Source: Caloramator australicus RC3
GTDB taxonomy: Bacteria; Bacillota; Clostridia; Clostridiales; Caloramatoraceae
Assembly: GCF_000297115.1 (NCBI RefSeq)
Contig: NZ_CAKP01000082.1
Location: forward strand, 124,001-188,000
Direction: 5' to 3'
Length of the DNA: 64,000 nt
In this document: in pieces, positions 63,369 through 64,000 of the stretch
How positions within the stretch are numbered: the first letter of the stretch is position 1
Layout of the letters: each line of letters starts with the position of its first letter
The notes under the pieces: model-generated
The model's input: the letters and a program-made list of their open reading frames with translations, nothing else
Database searches by the model: none
What the model was told of the DNA's origin: nothing
Program-made: the position numbers and the translations under genes

Positions 63369-64000
63369 TACAATAATTGTTTATTATGTATTCAAAATCA
63401 TGGATAATATGTTCAACATAGTCTTCAAATTCTTCAGGTGTGCAGCTTCCATATTCATCGAACACTCCTATTACCTTCATTCCTGCCTTTTTTGCTCCAA
63501 TAGCGCCAGAAATTGTATCCTCAAAAACTAGGCACTCTTTTGGTTGAACATTTAGACGTTTGGCAACTTCAAGAAAAACATGGGGCTCAGTTTTTGAATT
63601 AGAAACCTCTTCAGTTGTAACGATTACTTCAAAATACTGTCGGATATCGTTTCGCTTTAATACGGCTTCAACAAGTTCATGGGAGTTGCTGGTGGCAATA
63701 CCTATCTTTATATTATTTGATTTAAGATATTCCAAAAATTCCTTGACGCCCTTTTTAACTTCAATTACAGATGAATAGTATTCAGATACCATTTTGTGCC
63801 ATTCTGACATAATTTCTTCTATAGAATCTTGAATACCAAAATTTTTCTTAAAATAAATTGCCGTATCAATAAAACTTAAACCCTCTATATGTTTTTGTAA
63901 GTCAGGGGGTGGAGTAATGCCATGTTTTTTAAGATACTCTATATCTACTTGCTTCCATACCCATAGAGAATCTATTAAAGTGCCATCAAGATCAAATATT
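63364..64000 (-). CDS. HAD-superfamily hydrolase (beta-phosphoglucomutase/phosphatase type), 5' end missing
   Basis: The gene runs off the right edge. Visible at least 211 residues, starting IFDLDGTLIDSLWVWKQ, which is HAD motif I with the Asp nucleophile; GIATSNSHELVEAVLKRN is motif II and ECLVFEDTISGAIGAKKAGM motif IV. The C1 cap region (EYLKKHGITPPPDLQKHIEG) lies between I and II. Substrate unknown: beta-phosphoglucomutase- or phosphoglycolate-phosphatase-like. Confidence 0.92.
   Translation of the reverse strand, partial: IFDLDGTLIDSLWVWKQVDIEYLKKHGITPPPDLQKHIEGLSFIDTAIYFKKNFGIQDSIEEIMSEWHKMVSEYYSSVIEVKKGVKEFLEYLKSNNIKIGIATSNSHELVEAVLKRNDIRQYFEVIVTTEEVSNSKTEPHVFLEVAKRLNVQPKECLVFEDTISGAIGAKKAGMKVIGVFDEYGSCTPEEFEDYVEHIIHDFEYIINNYCK

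Noticed and set aside
1-64000. tRNA, rRNA genes and CRISPR arrays
   Set aside because: No cloverleaf with GGTTCAANTCC-type arm, no rRNA stretches and no regularly spaced direct repeats were recognised by eye on either strand; a tRNAscan or CRISPR search would be decisive.

Overview
The window is a low-GC, gene-dense stretch of a chromosome from an anaerobic, spore-forming member of the Clostridia. The evidence is a lysine-fermentation operon, a gerABC-type germinant receptor operon and spore photoproduct lyase (sporulation), superoxide reductase instead of superoxide dismutase, a ferredoxin/flavodoxin style of redox metabolism, T-box and fluoride riboswitches, and frequent TTG/GTG starts behind strong AGGAGG-type ribosome binding sites. 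I cannot name the species.

Region by region. 1-7331: the end of a CoA-transferase subunit gene, then kdd-kamA-kamB-kamC-kamD-kamE, the core of lysine fermentation through beta-lysine. 7454-9316: an LtaS-like membrane sulfatase-fold enzyme. 9317-16010: a decayed accessory island with a 5'-truncated IS256-type transposase, small secreted or anchored unknown proteins (one split by an in-frame TAG), a serine-recombinase tail, a decayed IS3-type element containing a nested palindrome, and an orphan RHS C-terminal toxin fragment with a frameshifted immunity-like gene. 16019-23929: tyrS, a CDF metal exporter, a DUF445 protein, the ger operon and a small Cys-rich protein. 24023-27816: a small membrane protein and p-aminobenzoate synthesis (pabA, pabB, pabC), interrupted by an opposite-strand Uma2-type gene. 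27884-28267: desulfoferrodoxin.

28401-38077 is the most striking part: an ArsR-type regulator followed by thirteen tightly packed genes (Mrp E-F-G-B'-B-C-D, a second MrpD/NuoL, then NuoH-, NuoB-, NuoC-, NuoD- and NuoI-like). Their order matches the membrane-bound sulfane sulfur reductase (Mbs, formerly Mbx) operon of Thermococcales. The NuoD/hydrogenase-large-subunit homologue has CxxD at both places where [NiFe] hydrogenases have CxxC, so it should not bind a Ni-Fe centre. The NuoB-like small subunit has an in-frame TGA exactly at the first cysteine of its cluster-binding CxxC motif, followed at the right distance by a bacterial SECIS-like hairpin. The simplest reading is selenocysteine as a ligand of, or beside, the proximal Fe-S cluster of an ion-pumping respiratory complex.

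38155-47769: an MFS transporter, spore photoproduct lyase, an HD-GYP protein, a fluoride riboswitch with fluC and a DUF190 gene, a flavodoxin-ferredoxin fusion, DUF378, an alpha/beta hydrolase - membrane MurF-like ligase - Ddl cluster, and a NapH-like ferredoxin membrane protein whose promoter spacer is filled by a palindrome. 47939-64000: three tandem M42 aminopeptidases, a ferritin-like protein, pgi, T-box-controlled glyS, a nucleoside transporter, an AlbA_2 regulator, an 819-residue soluble chemoreceptor/solute-binding-protein fusion, a Usp protein, a small P-loop protein, an RNA-methyltransferase-like protein and a partial HAD phosphatase.

Together the genes suggest an amino-acid and peptide fermenter: peptides are sensed (chemoreceptor-SBP fusion) and trimmed (M42 enzymes), lysine is fermented, and surplus low-potential electrons may be passed through the Mbs-like complex to build an ion gradient.
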